From the NCBI GenBank assembly GCA_001247695.2, contig LGRX02034663.1, positions 1 to 64,000 on the forward strand: a DNA stretch of 64,000 nucleotides. The letters run 5' to 3'. The translations under genes were made by a program, and so were the position numbers. Below, one piece after another: positions 22,122 through 31,087 of the stretch. The notes beneath the pieces were generated by a model. It was not told where the DNA came from. It ran no database searches and saw only the letters and a program-made list of their open reading frames with translations. Within the stretch, counting starts at the first letter, position 1. Each line of letters begins with the position of its first letter. This stretch comes from Cymbomonas tetramitiformis (Eukaryota; Chlorophyta; Pyramimonadophyceae; Pyramimonadales; Pyramimonadaceae).

Positions 22122-22781
22122 ATGAGACTATTAGAATTGTTTAGTGGAACATGCTCAGTGAGCAAAATATTCAAAGACTTGCATAAAGATGGCGAAGTCG
22201 TCTCCCTTGATATTCACCCGAGGTTTAATCCTACTCACAACGTTGACATTCTGATATGGGATTATACATTATACCCGCCAAATCATTTCGATATCATATG
22301 GGCATCTCCTCCTTGTACCGAGTATTCAAAAGCGAAAAGAATTGGGGTCAGAAACTTTGCATTGGCTGATGCAATAGTCAAGAGAACAATCGAGATTATT
22401 GAATACTACAAAGCAAGTCATTGGTACATTGAAAATCCCTCAGACGGAGGGCTATTAAAGCATCGAGATTTTATGAAACCGCTAGACATATACATTCATA
22501 CATGTTGTTATTGTATGTATGGATGTATGTATCGCAAAGCGACGAACATTTGGACTGATAAACAAGGGCTAAAACTCAAAATGTGTAATAAACACATAAC
22601 CCCGTGTCCATCTATGGTGGCATATGGGAGACACCTTATCCAAGCACAGCGAGCTCAAAGCTCACGTTCCGATGTGGGAACTTCGAAATCCCTTACTACA
22701 CTACACTCAATTCCTAAAAGTCTATTAATATATTTACTCAATTTCAAATGCATTTCCTTTGTAGATGGGGCTGATGATTAA
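22122..22781 (+). CDS. DNA cytosine-5 methyltransferase-like protein
   Basis: 219 residues from ATG 22122; a longer reading needs a TTG start inside the palindrome and is less likely. Motif I is LELFSGTCSVSK at residues 4-15 (S-adenosylmethionine binding). Motif IV is ASPPCTEYSK at 61-70, with the catalytic cysteine of the PPC triad at 65. ENP near residue 106 resembles motif VI. The protein is about half the length of complete bacterial-type enzymes and lacks an obvious target-recognition domain, as in other compact viral versions. It could methylate viral DNA for protection or interfere with host methylation. Its 3' end overlaps the convergent helicase C-terminal frame by 48 bp. Confidence 0.85.
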   Translation: MRLLELFSGTCSVSKIFKDLHKDGEVVSLDIHPRFNPTHNVDILIWDYTLYPPNHFDIIWASPPCTEYSKAKRIGVRNFALADAIVKRTIEIIEYYKASHWYIENPSDGGLLKHRDFMKPLDIYIHTCCYCMYGCMYRKATNIWTDKQGLKLKMCNKHITPCPSMVAYGRHLIQAQRAQSSRSDVGTSKSLTTLHSIPKSLLIYLLNFKCISFVDGADD

Positions 22782-23078
22782 GAAATCTTGGAGGGCTGGA
22801 ACAAAGTGCTCCCACTTCTTTGAATGAATATAATTGTAAGACTTTTTATTGGAACCGGGCAGCTTAATCGTTATTATCTTCCCTTTGTCATCTCGTTCAG
22901 GACCATAGCAATCGGTTTCGAAAAATGCATCAAGAGCCTTGCTAATTGTATATGAGGTCATCTTAGTTCCCTCAAAATTTATCTTGAACGATTCTTTCAA
23001 TGTGTTAATGTCTACATCCCAAGTCGGGTTGTTGGGCAGCATCAATGTTTCTTTGGCACCGTTTTGCTCAAATAGAGT
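22734..23078 (-). pseudogene. C-terminal piece of the primase-helicase, beyond an in-frame TAG
   Basis: This frame continues directly from the helicase body after a TAG at 23079-23081. It runs about 114 codons with a mixed alpha/beta composition and no low complexity. The uninterrupted frame on both sides of the single TAG suggests a recent nonsense mutation or stop-codon readthrough, rather than a separate gene; an internal ATG could start only a 102-residue protein. No domain was recognised. Confidence 0.6.
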
Positions 23079-24943
23079 CTACAAGATGTGGTTTGGATTG
23101 TTTAATAATTGTATAAATCTGTGAACAAAGTTTACAAGTTTTCGATTCCACAAATCTCGGAGGTAATGTTGAGGTATAGACTCTAAGAATAGATTTTTGA
23201 AATTATATTTGGCAATGCATAGTTTATCTTCCATGGTCGCTTCATTGCTCCAAACTTTTGGATTCAGATCTTCGTAAATCTCTAAAATTTCTTTATCTTC
23301 AATATTATTATACTCAAAGTAAGGAGCCGTCTCATTTTCATTCAATTTAGCCCACACCATTTCCCTACTAATTTGAGAAAGTTCGCTATTAATAAAGCCA
23401 CATTTCCGGAGATACCAATGATATACTCGTTCGTCTCTTGCCCAATACTCACACTCTTGTTGGTTTGCCAATTTTTGATACAACTCACTTTCAGGTGCAT
23501 TATATGGAAGACAAAACCCTTTTAATCTAAACCTGATTTGCTTCATCGTTGCACTTGTTTTGTATAGGTGAAGCTCATTTGTATGATATTGTCTCACCCT
23601 AAACAGATTTTGAAAGAAGTCCCGGTATGACACCATGGCAGGGTCCAAAAATGCATATCGTTTATGAAAGTGCGGTTTATTGTTTGGTCCGGTATCAAAA
23701 TTGACTCCTACCGTAATAGCAACATTGGAAATCACAAGTCGTTTCGAGGCCCACATTTCGTCAACATTAGATAAGGTTGATTTCGTTTCATCATCGCTCA
23801 TCCCATGATAACAAATGATGTCATCTTGAGTGAGGTTGGTGTTTGCTATAATCATATCTTTGAATGTGTCCATGCCATAGCACCAAACACTCTTGCCTTT
23901 TTTGAAATCGGTTTTGAAAGGATAAAACAAATATATGGTTTCCCCATTGTTCAAAGCATCAATCAACGATGCTTCCCAAAAATTTTTGTTTTCGTAATTG
24001 ATTAATTGTTGCGGAGCTGGTGGTAGGTTGTGGCCAAGCGTAATTAAAGGGCAATCTAAATTTCTAACCTTCTTGAACCATGTAATGGTGTCTTGATGGG
24101 GAAAAACATCCATAAATATGATTTTCTTTGCAGATTTTACAATGTGCATAAAGCAATCCCAATTGGCGGGTAAGTGCTCCCCATGTGTCGTGTGGTTCAT
24201 GAAAATACTTTTGTAAGTCTCAATCTCATCCAAGATAACAATGTCATAACTATTACGAGTTTCAATTTCATCTTCGCATAAACCGGCAAACAAGCTTAAA
24301 CAATTTTCTGTTTTCCATTGTGATTCCATAGACATTATAATTCTATGTGCTGCCGGAATTAATTCTTGTTTGTTCTTATCAAAGCTTTTGTAATTTTTGA
24401 ACCGCAACGATTGCAATCTTGTCGCTACATTTTGTGCATAAGATATCCTTGGGCTGAACCATATAATGCTACTACCCTTTTCATACTTGTGAAGATAATC
24501 AATAGTAGAACCGGTCTTGTTCCCGCTCATGAATGCCGTCAAGAACACCATGGATGCATGTCCAAATGCATTATGAATTTCAATCGGCTTCACCCATCTA
24601 TCACTCATAAAAATGTCGATTGGTACGTCGCACCCCTTAAGAAACTTTGAACTTTGCTCACAAATCGTATCAAATCGTAGGTTGGGATAAAATCTGAGCA
24701 AGAGGTTCTTGATAAAGTTGTCGCCCGGAGAAAATTTGTCTTTCGCCCTTTGCCAAAATACCTCATACTTTTTAAGCCTTTCTTTATTGTCGTCTTTTTG
24801 AGCGGCCCACTTTAAAAAGTCCTTCAAATCAATGTTGCTATGGTATGACCATAACATAATCAGCCAAGTTACATTGTGTTGAAAGCTACTAGGGTCACCT
24901 CTTGGTTTGTTGGGTATCATGCCTAATATTTGTTTGTAACTTG
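23079..24943 (-). pseudogene. Helicase body of the PLV primase-helicase (SF2, origin-binding-protein-like)
   Basis: About 620 codons. Motifs read in order: a degenerate P-loop (SGNKTGST, about 24515-24540), a FSPRISYAQNVATRL block, VILDEIE (Walker B, about 24220-24240), IIFMDVFP, and ISNVAITVGVNFD near 23700. This order and wording resemble the superfamily 2 helicases related to herpesvirus-type origin-binding proteins, also found in several DNA viruses and Polinton-like elements. The N-terminal primase part lies across the LTR insertion at 28699-29547, in the same frame once the element and one 5-bp duplication are discounted. The TAG at 23079 truncates the C terminus. So the gene carries two lesions here. 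Confidence 0.65.
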
Positions 24944-25198
24944 TGCTGGAATCTGTATAGGCAGCCCTGACTGGGAGTCCCGGTGCAGGCCCCTATGACA
25001 GACCCCTAGGACCAACACTGGACCGCTGACTGATCTATAGGTTCGTACTGTGACACACGCTGTGTCACAGGTAGGCTAGTATCCGAGACCGTTGCGAGAC
25101 CGTTCCGGGTATATTTAGCTTAGGGTTTATTATCTTCGGAGAGTTTATCCACACAGTTCGGGACCCTCTGATATCTAGTGAACTAGGATATTCCGGTA
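24944..25198 (+). repeat. Left LTR of TR-GAG 2
   Basis: 255 bp, nearly identical to 28444-28698, preceded by the target duplication ACTTG. Confidence 0.92.
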
Positions 25199-25599
25199 GG
25201 TCGTGGCCCCATCCACGCTTTATTCCACTTGCTAGTTTGGCCATGGTTGGCTAAACGGCCGCTCGGAGAGGTGGTGCGCGTTTGCGCGTTTGGGCAACAG
25301 TGGGAATTATGAGATGAGCGGCTTGCGGTGAGCGACTTTGAGCCGCAGCTATGGGGTGCCGGCTTGGATTGGGTTTCGTCGTCGCAATGTTCATTATTCG
25401 CGGTTCTCTGCTCGCTCTGATCCCGCCTGCTGCCGTGTTTTGGGCTGGTGGCCTTGGCACCTTTGACTTCGACGACATCTTCCTTCGCCCCTCGCTGGCA
25501 TGGCCCGACCGCTCGTTCCGTGTCCGTGACGTCGCATTTTCTCCGCGACCCTACCCAAACGTGCTGCAGCGTACCGCCTCCCCTCAGGCTTTTCTAGAG

Positions 25600-28164
25600 A
25601 TGGGAGTAACAACAAGATCGAAGAAGTCCCTCACGAGGGACAGTGACATCGATGCCTCCTTGAGGTTAATCGACGGGGTGCGGAACACACCGACGGCAGC
25701 TACGCCTTTTGTTCCTACCCCCAACCCTGCATCGAACGTGGACGAGGACGTGGCCGTCAGACGTTACCTGCAGGAGCAGTCCAAGCTCGTCGACGAGATC
25801 TACAAGGCGCGACTCCATCGGGCTTGGGCCAAGAGTATCCGTGAGGATATTCTTGGTGACAAGAAGCACCATTTTCGCGGTACGGACGACGCTGACCTTC
25901 TCTCCGACCTGGTGGTGCAGCTGCGTACGGAGTTTCAGTCGGCCGGGCTGGAACTGTGTGCCTTTGACCTCGACGACCCTCTGGCGCCCGTGGTCAACAA
26001 GGTGAATGGACTTCTCTACGACGTCCTTGCCCTGGTGATCGAGAAGCACAGCAACGCGTTCGTCTGGCTGACTGGTACCGATTCTTCGACTGACCGAGAT
26101 GGACGGCGAGCTCTCGTCGACGTCATCAAGGGCTGTGTACCGGTGGCGCTACGAGAGTCGCAGCAGGAGGAGCATGCCGCGTTGCGTTATCCCGCGAACG
26201 TTGACCCGCAGCCGATCTTGGCTAAGGAACAACGTTTGGTGCGGGATAACCGGGCTTCTGACTGGACACCGACCGAGGCCACGAGGAAATTAAGTCTCTA
26301 CACCCGACTCGACCCAACCTTCTACGCTGCGGTGAAGGTCCGCTATCCCATGGCCGCCGACTTGACTCAGGTGTCGCTGGTTTCACTCCGTGCCATGGTT
26401 GTGGAGATTTACCAAGCTTGGGCGCAGACGGGCGGGGGGAAGGTGGCTTCGGGCGCGGACGGCGTCTCCGCGCACCTTTCCAGCAGCGAGTACGACGCCC
26501 TTCTTCAGAAGATCACGGAGCTCAAGGAGCTCGTTCAGCGGCAACAAGGTGAAGCCGCTCCGGTTGTGCGTCAACAGCGGGAGCGGGTGCAGCAGCGGCA
26601 GCGGCAGCAGCGGGGGCAGCAGCCGCGGGGATTCCGTGTGGGGACCCACAAGGCCCCGCCGGTGGGATTCAACCGCGACGATCAACGAGCCAAGCCGTTC
26701 TGCGGTAGGTGCAAGAAGGCGGGCAAAGGTGAGGCGTATCACTTCTACCGCGACTGCCCGTTGGGCGGGCGCCAACACCCGCCCACCTCTGCCGCGGCAT
26801 TTTGCGTTCCCATCGACGAGGAGGACGCAGAGGGGGTACACGCGCTCGCCATGTGTGCATTGTTCCAGCAGGCGGCGGATGACGGGGCGGATTCATTCGC
26901 GCGTGCGGCGGCCGTGTACGGGCCGCCCGCGGTGCTTTGTGCGGGAGCGGTAGGCGGCATCGACGTGTCCGCTTACGGCTTCACCGTGGAGGAGCGGCCG
27001 GCTTCCGAGGGAGATGACATTCTCCGCCGGCTCGACGATCTTGCCGCGGAGGTTCACTCCGCGGCCAACCCGCAGGTGCATTACACTCACGCATCTTTCC
27101 CACCCCCTGCCGGCATCGGGCAGGGGGCTTCGGCTCTGGTGTGCGGGCCCGCCGCAGCGGTGGCCACACCGGAGGAGCAGGTTCCGGCAGGTGGTGCGGC
27201 GGCATCGGCATCCGCCGTGCCGGCCCCTGCTATGCCTGTCTCGCAGGGAGAAGATGTGAAGCCCGCGCCACTTCAATCGGCGCGGGTGACCACCACAGCG
27301 GACGCGGACGGTGAGTTCGCTGGGTTCGTTCAGACCGTGAACCACGCCGCCATCGGACAGGTTGATCTCACGGGTTACGACACGGACGATTACGAGGACC
27401 TCGCTGACGGCAGCTTCGTCGTGAAGCCGAGGGCTTCGGCCATCTCGGCAAATCACTCGTCGACGCCCGCGGCCCGAGCGCCTCACTCTGGTGGTGCTCT
27501 GGGAGATTGGCATGATGGTACTCCCCGCAGCCACGGCTGCGGAAAGCCTCCGTGGGGCTTCCCCGCCCACGCGGGCTTGTGGGGGATGCCCTTCCTTCTT
27601 TCCTTCATTCTCTTGATCTCTGTCATGGGGGTTGGAGCTGCCACCTATACGGTGGCCAACGACATCGACCCTGTGCAGGTATCGGGCCTGGCTGCGCCGC
27701 AGCCTGTGCTGTGCAGGAGTGAGGAGTCACCGCTTGTCACGGTGCCATGTGCCATCCCGCCTCGTCTCCACCGGCGGGTGCAGAGGCGGCGGGGCCCCTA
27801 CATGGCTCCGGTGCCGTGGCATCCCGGGCCACCGCCGCCTGGCATCTTATTTGAGGACGGTCCTCCGTTGTCGCCGGCATCGTCTTCGGATGACGAGGCG
27901 CCACCTTCGGGCAGCACTTGGCAGCACCCTGGTGCGGTGCAGCCTCCCGTGATCGACGAATCAGCAACTCCGACTCCGTCAAATTCTCTGGCGAATGATT
28001 TTTCAGGAGTCGACACCTTACACTTTGGCCGCCCTGTGTCACTCCGCCGTGCTACTGCGGGCTACTACGGTGCTCATTGTGGTGACGGTGCTCCTCTGAC
28101 CTTTGACCCCGAGTGGTTATATTTCTGGTTCTGGCAGTACACCACTTTCATGGTGGTGTGCTGA
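25600..28164 (+). CDS. Intact gag-like protein of TR-GAG 2 with a membrane segment
   Basis: The frame is open from 25351 to 28164. ATG 25600 is preferred because the MGVTTRSKK start lines up with the start of gag B; ATG 25351 would add a hydrophobic N-terminal leader. Features in order: helical capsid-like region (about residues 40-290); Gln/Arg-rich linker; variant zinc knuckle CX2CX9HX4C (CGRC...HFYRDC) at about residues 367-385; long Ala/Pro/Gly and acidic region; a hydrophobic, probably membrane-spanning stretch around 27583-27645 (PFLLSFILLISVMGVGAA); and a Pro-rich tail with SSDDEAP. Protease, integrase and RT are absent. Likely role: RNA-binding particle protein supplying its own coat while borrowing enzymes from a copia-type helper. 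Confidence 0.8.
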   Translation: MGVTTRSKKSLTRDSDIDASLRLIDGVRNTPTAATPFVPTPNPASNVDEDVAVRRYLQEQSKLVDEIYKARLHRAWAKSIREDILGDKKHHFRGTDDADLLSDLVVQLRTEFQSAGLELCAFDLDDPLAPVVNKVNGLLYDVLALVIEKHSNAFVWLTGTDSSTDRDGRRALVDVIKGCVPVALRESQQEEHAALRYPANVDPQPILAKEQRLVRDNRASDWTPTEATRKLSLYTRLDPTFYAAVKVRYPMAADLTQVSLVSLRAMVVEIYQAWAQTGGGKVASGADGVSAHLSSSEYDALLQKITELKELVQRQQGEAAPVVRQQRERVQQRQRQQRGQQPRGFRVGTHKAPPVGFNRDDQRAKPFCGRCKKAGKGEAYHFYRDCPLGGRQHPPTSAAAFCVPIDEEDAEGVHALAMCALFQQAADDGADSFARAAAVYGPPAVLCAGAVGGIDVSAYGFTVEERPASEGDDILRRLDDLAAEVHSAANPQVHYTHASFPPPAGIGQGASALVCGPAAAVATPEEQVPAGGAAASASAVPAPAMPVSQGEDVKPAPLQSARVTTTADADGEFAGFVQTVNHAAIGQVDLTGYDTDDYEDLADGSFVVKPRASAISANHSSTPAARAPHSGGALGDWHDGTPRSHGCGKPPWGFPAHAGLWGMPFLLSFILLISVMGVGAATYTVANDIDPVQVSGLAAPQPVLCRSEESPLVTVPCAIPPRLHRRVQRRRGPYMAPVPWHPGPPPPGILFEDGPPLSPASSSDDEAPPSGSTWQHPGAVQPPVIDESATPTPSNSLANDFSGVDTLHFGRPVSLRRATAGYYGAHCGDGAPLTFDPEWLYFWFWQYTTFMVVC

Positions 28165-28443
28165 GATGTACTTTGACCTCGACACGGTCTTCAATCTACT
28201 TTATGCTTTTGCTTTGACACCTTTGAACTCTTCAATCTGACTTGCTGGCGCAGAGCTTTTCAGTAGTTTAGCAGGACTTACATTGCCTGTATGGTTTCTC
28301 TTGTGCCGGCTAGAGGGTTTCAGTTTGTGTATCAGAATTGCACAGTTGAATTAGCAGTTAGGCTTGTCACCTAGCTCCTGCCCTAACTTATCTTAACATT
28401 CTGACTCTCCTAGACAGTCACCACCCACAGTGCTGGGGTGGTG

Positions 28444-28698
28444 TGCTGGAATCTGTATAGGCAGCCCTGACTGGGAGTCCCGGTGCAGGCCCCTATGACA
28501 GACCCCTAGGACCAACACTGGACTGCTGACTGATCTATAGGTTCGTACTGTGACACACGCTGTGTCACAGGTAGGCTAGTATCCGAGACCGTTGCGAGAC
28601 CGTTCCGGGTATATCTAGCTTAGGGTTTATTATCTTCGGAGAGTTTATCCACACAGTTCGGGACCCTCTGATATCTAGTGAACTAGGATATTCCGGTA
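28444..28698 (+). repeat. Right LTR of TR-GAG 2
   Basis: 255 bp, followed by the second ACTTG copy; the stem-loop at 28419-28443 abuts it. Confidence 0.92.
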
Positions 28699-29547
28699 AC
28701 TTGTCGTATTCCAATTAAAATTGGATGGGGGCACATAGTCACATGGTGTGATGGAACTTAAGTCAATTTTTTGATGAGTCTTTTCATCAAGTTCTACATC
28801 CTCAAATTCCCAATCTAAAGTAGCGGCATCAATTGAGTCTTCATCGAAATCCATCAATACACAATGCTTGGTGACCGATTGACTTCCTTCAATGATATCT
28901 TGAGTTCGATATTCTTCAGGCTTGCTTTGATTAACACATTTGAAGGGACGATTTGTGGTATATATATCATCCATACCAAAGTCATTTTTATACTTTTTTA
29001 CCCATGTTTTTAAGGGAGCCATAGCATTAAGATTCTTAAAGTAATAATTAGAAAGAGTAATGTGATAAGACCAATATGGTTCGCCATTTTTTGGCGATGT
29101 ATTCCCACTAATTTGAAAGTTGGCATTTGGAAATTTGGTCAATATTATTTCTTTGAGTGTTTCTAAATCGATTTCAGATTTTCCATCAATATCAAAAAAG
29201 ATTTTTTGTTTGACACCGGGTTGGATTACTTCGTAGATACCATATTGTTTGGTCAATATTTTTGCCATATTGTTTTTGTGAATTTTGGACCACATTTGTC
29301 CCATCTTTTTGGTAAGCGACTTAATGAGAATTTCATCTTCTTTCAAAGTTGAAATTACATAAGCTTGAGCACCACCATCGGTCAAATTGTTTACCCATTG
29401 CATTTTGAGAAATGACCTTAGAAAAAACTTTGAAGTGTCGATGTCTTGATAATCCATTATACTCTTATAAACACGCTTATCTTTAAGTGATTTAATGTTT
29501 TGGCAAAAATAGAATTGGATGTTTTTATTGTTGATATTTTGAGACAT
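28699..29547 (-). pseudogene. Primase N-terminal part of the split primase-helicase
   Basis: ATG at 29547; about 283 codons before the LTR boundary. Archaeo-eukaryotic primase motifs: FFDIDGK (motif I, metal-binding acids), SYHITL (motif II, S-x-H), and a later TTNRPFKCVNQSK block fitting the basic motif III region. Such primases lay down primers at viral forks and are often fused to helicases; here the helicase lies at 23079-24943 on the same strand and frame. The present reading frame runs a few codons into LTR sequence before a stop. It is upstream of nothing on its strand except the small gene at 29589-29777. Confidence 0.75.
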
Positions 29548-29588
29548 GTATACTTATATATACCATATATTTTAATCTTTAAGCTTGT

Positions 29589-29777
29589 TTATAATGGTTC
29601 ATTTTCAGATTTTTGAGACCTTTTTTTCCTCATGTATTCTTTCATTTTGATATTGTGCTCATCTTTGTGAGTATCATACCAAGTCTTTTGATGTTTTCTA
29701 TTCAAAGCTCGTGTTTGTTCAACATGGGTCTCCCTATACTTCTTTTTGGCACGTTTTTGAGCATCGGTCAAGGCCAT
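29589..29777 (-). CDS. Small basic PLV protein
   Basis: 62 residues, highly basic and helical, with repeated K/R-x-Y/H spacing (KKYRETH, KTWYDTHKDEHN, KEYMRKKR). Similar short tyrosine/lysine-rich repeat proteins occur in DNA viruses, but no named family is assigned. It lies 41 bp upstream of the primase start on the same strand, and 82 bp downstream (in + coordinates) lies the first of two palindromes, so it is probably the first gene of a minus-strand unit with the primase-helicase. DNA-binding is likely from charge alone. Confidence 0.55.
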   Translation of the reverse strand: MALTDAQKRAKKKYRETHVEQTRALNRKHQKTWYDTHKDEHNIKMKEYMRKKRSQKSENEPL

Positions 29778-29859
29778 TCTATTGGTATATACTTAGATTT
29801 TAATCTTTAAGTCAATTGCGTTCTTTAAGTACTTTGTGCGTTCTTTAAGTAGTTCGCTC

Positions 29860-30048
29860 AAAAGGTGGCAGATTAGGTCATATTATGGTTATGTATAAGA
29901 TAATGGGAATATGACCTAAAGTGCCACCTTTTTCATGATATTGTACCCGCGTGCGTTCTTTAAGTAGTTCGCCAAAAAGGTGGCACATTATGTCATATTA
30001 CGGACTATATATAGATAATGGGAATATGACCTAAAGTGCCACCTTTTT
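29860..30048. repeat. Right-edge pair of PLV palindromes (copies 7 and 8)
   Basis: Palindromes at 29860-29933 and 29974-30048, each preceded by GCGTTCTTTAAGTAGTTCGC in a 114-bp direct repeat. Copy 8 has GGCACATTATG in its left arm, which improves pairing with the GTGCC form of the right arm. Confidence 0.9.
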
Positions 30049-30055
30049 CATGATA

Positions 30056-30091
30056 GTTAGGGTTCAGGGTTTTAGGGTTTAGGGTTTATCA
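30056..30091 (+). repeat. Short interstitial telomere-like tract
   Basis: Five degenerate TTTAGGG-type units (TTAGGGTTCAGGG, TTTTAGGGTTTAGGG), framed by TCATGATA on the left and TATCATGA on the right. It lies just outside the last PLV palindrome. Confidence 0.6.
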
Positions 30092-30440
30092 TGATACCCC
30101 CGCGAAAAAATCGCCGAAAGTCGTATATCGCCTAAACTAACCCCTCCCTTAAATAGTGTAAAAAACCGATGGTTTTCTGATCAGTGTAGGATGACAGGCA
30201 GTATGACTGTCATCCGGAGCAGATCTGAAAACTGAGGTTTTCTGATCAGCCGGAGGCATAAGAGGCCAGCTACGGACTGAGAGGGCCTCTTGCCGTGTTA
30301 CTGTGGACTTGTGTGGACTTTCATCGACTGTTTAACTTTTTGCAGTTTACTGTCCGTTTTTGCAGTCTGTGTCCGTTTTTGCAGTTCTGTAACACCGTAA
30401 GCTTTTCAGTGCGCACATACTTTCAGTAGTATTCGTATAT
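30092..30440. other. Spacer with short repeats
   Basis: Holds TTTTCTGATCAG twice, a GATGACAG...CTGTCATC hairpin near 30190-30214, and three ~18-bp units of GTTTTTGCAGT near 30335-30385. No gene. Confidence 0.5.
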
Positions 30441-30445
30441 TGATT

Positions 30446-31087
30446 ATGGAGTGGTTCACCGACCCAATTTTGTGCCAAAGACGAATTGATGATTTGCAAG
30501 CGCAGCCAGCGTACGCGACCGCTTTTGCCGCTTTCCAAGATGGGGAGGACCTCTCGCAACCGCAAGTGAAGTTGATTCGACAAATGGAGAGAGCGACTGC
30601 CCGACTTGCTGAGCTTAAGGGACTGTCACAAGTAGCCTCAGGAGACCGTAAGCGTCCGTGGGAGGCAGCAGTAGATCTCACTCAGCTTCCAGGGTCCGAT
30701 CGCCTTGAGTTGACTCGCAACGATGATGGCAAGGACAAGGGACTCCGCAAACAGTTTTTGGAGACCCAGCACCACTTCGTGGCACACTCAGCGTCACAGT
30801 TGGCGCTTAATGACGCCAAGAAGGAATTGGAAGGTGTGGAGCTGCCTGAGACTGTCACTCTTGCTTTAGAGTTCTTGTCTGAGACTGCGGAAAAAGGTGT
30901 GGCACGCGCCAAGGCACGCGCTAAAATTTTGGCCTTGGTTTCGGACAAAGGCCCTGAAATGGGCTGGAAAATCTGCGAGAAACTTGAGCGTAAGTCGTAC
31001 GCTGACGATGAAGAGGACGAAAAGTTAATGCGCAAAGCAGAGAAAGAAGTTAAGGCTGGAAAAACTCACGAAAATCGCCTGAACTGA
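30446..31087 (+). CDS. Unknown helical protein between telomere-like tract and integrase
   Basis: About 213 residues from ATG 30446 to TGA 31087; an upstream TTG is a less likely start. The composition is balanced and mostly helical, with a coiled-coil-like acidic/basic C terminus (YADDEEDEKLMRKAEKEVKAG). No motif was recognised. The words ATCGCCTAAACTAACCCC (30127) and ATCGCCTGAACTGACCCC (31074) flank it as direct repeats, and a CCCCTAAATGGGG hairpin follows the stop. It may therefore be the sole ORF of a small mobile element. Base composition is less AT-rich than the PLV. Confidence 0.5.
   Translation: MEWFTDPILCQRRIDDLQAQPAYATAFAAFQDGEDLSQPQVKLIRQMERATARLAELKGLSQVASGDRKRPWEAAVDLTQLPGSDRLELTRNDDGKDKGLRKQFLETQHHFVAHSASQLALNDAKKELEGVELPETVTLALEFLSETAEKGVARAKARAKILALVSDKGPEMGWKICEKLERKSYADDEEDEKLMRKAEKEVKAGKTHENRLN

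Larger units (their letters stand above)
24944..28698 (+). mobile_element. TR-GAG 2: gag-only LTR retrotransposon nested in the PLV
   Basis: 255-bp LTRs at 24944-25198 and 28444-28698 start TGCTGGAAT and end ATTCCGGTA, an imperfect inverted pair. I counted two differences between them, so the insertion is young. Target duplication ACTTG lies at 24939-24943 and 28699-28703. TGGCCCCATCCACG shortly after the left LTR aligns with the same site in TR-GAG B and is the likely primer-binding site. A CACCACCC/GGGTGGTG hairpin precedes the right LTR. The only ORF is gag-like. Insertion splits the PLV primase-helicase gene. Confidence 0.9.
15443..30048. mobile_element. Integrated Polinton-like virus (PLV) remnant, carrying a nested LTR element
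   Basis: Limits are set by the outermost copies of a virus-specific palindrome; true termini were not identified. Between them lie protein-primed DNA polymerase B, an A32-like packaging ATPase, a cytosine methyltransferase, a primase-helicase (split by TR-GAG 2) and three small ORFs, in tightly packed runs on both strands. The block is visibly more AT-rich than the flanking retroelements. Polymerase plus packaging ATPase is the hallmark of Polinton/PLV-type viruses. Major and minor capsid proteins and protease are not recognisable, so this copy looks incomplete or highly divergent. An integrase fragment lies 1.3 kb beyond the right edge at 31353-32387 and may be part of the same or another insert. 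Confidence 0.75.

Noticed and set aside
23079..24943. SF3 (D5-type) helicase call
   Set aside because: Motif order with VILDEIE and VAITVGVNFD fits an SF2 origin-binding-protein-like helicase better than SF3.
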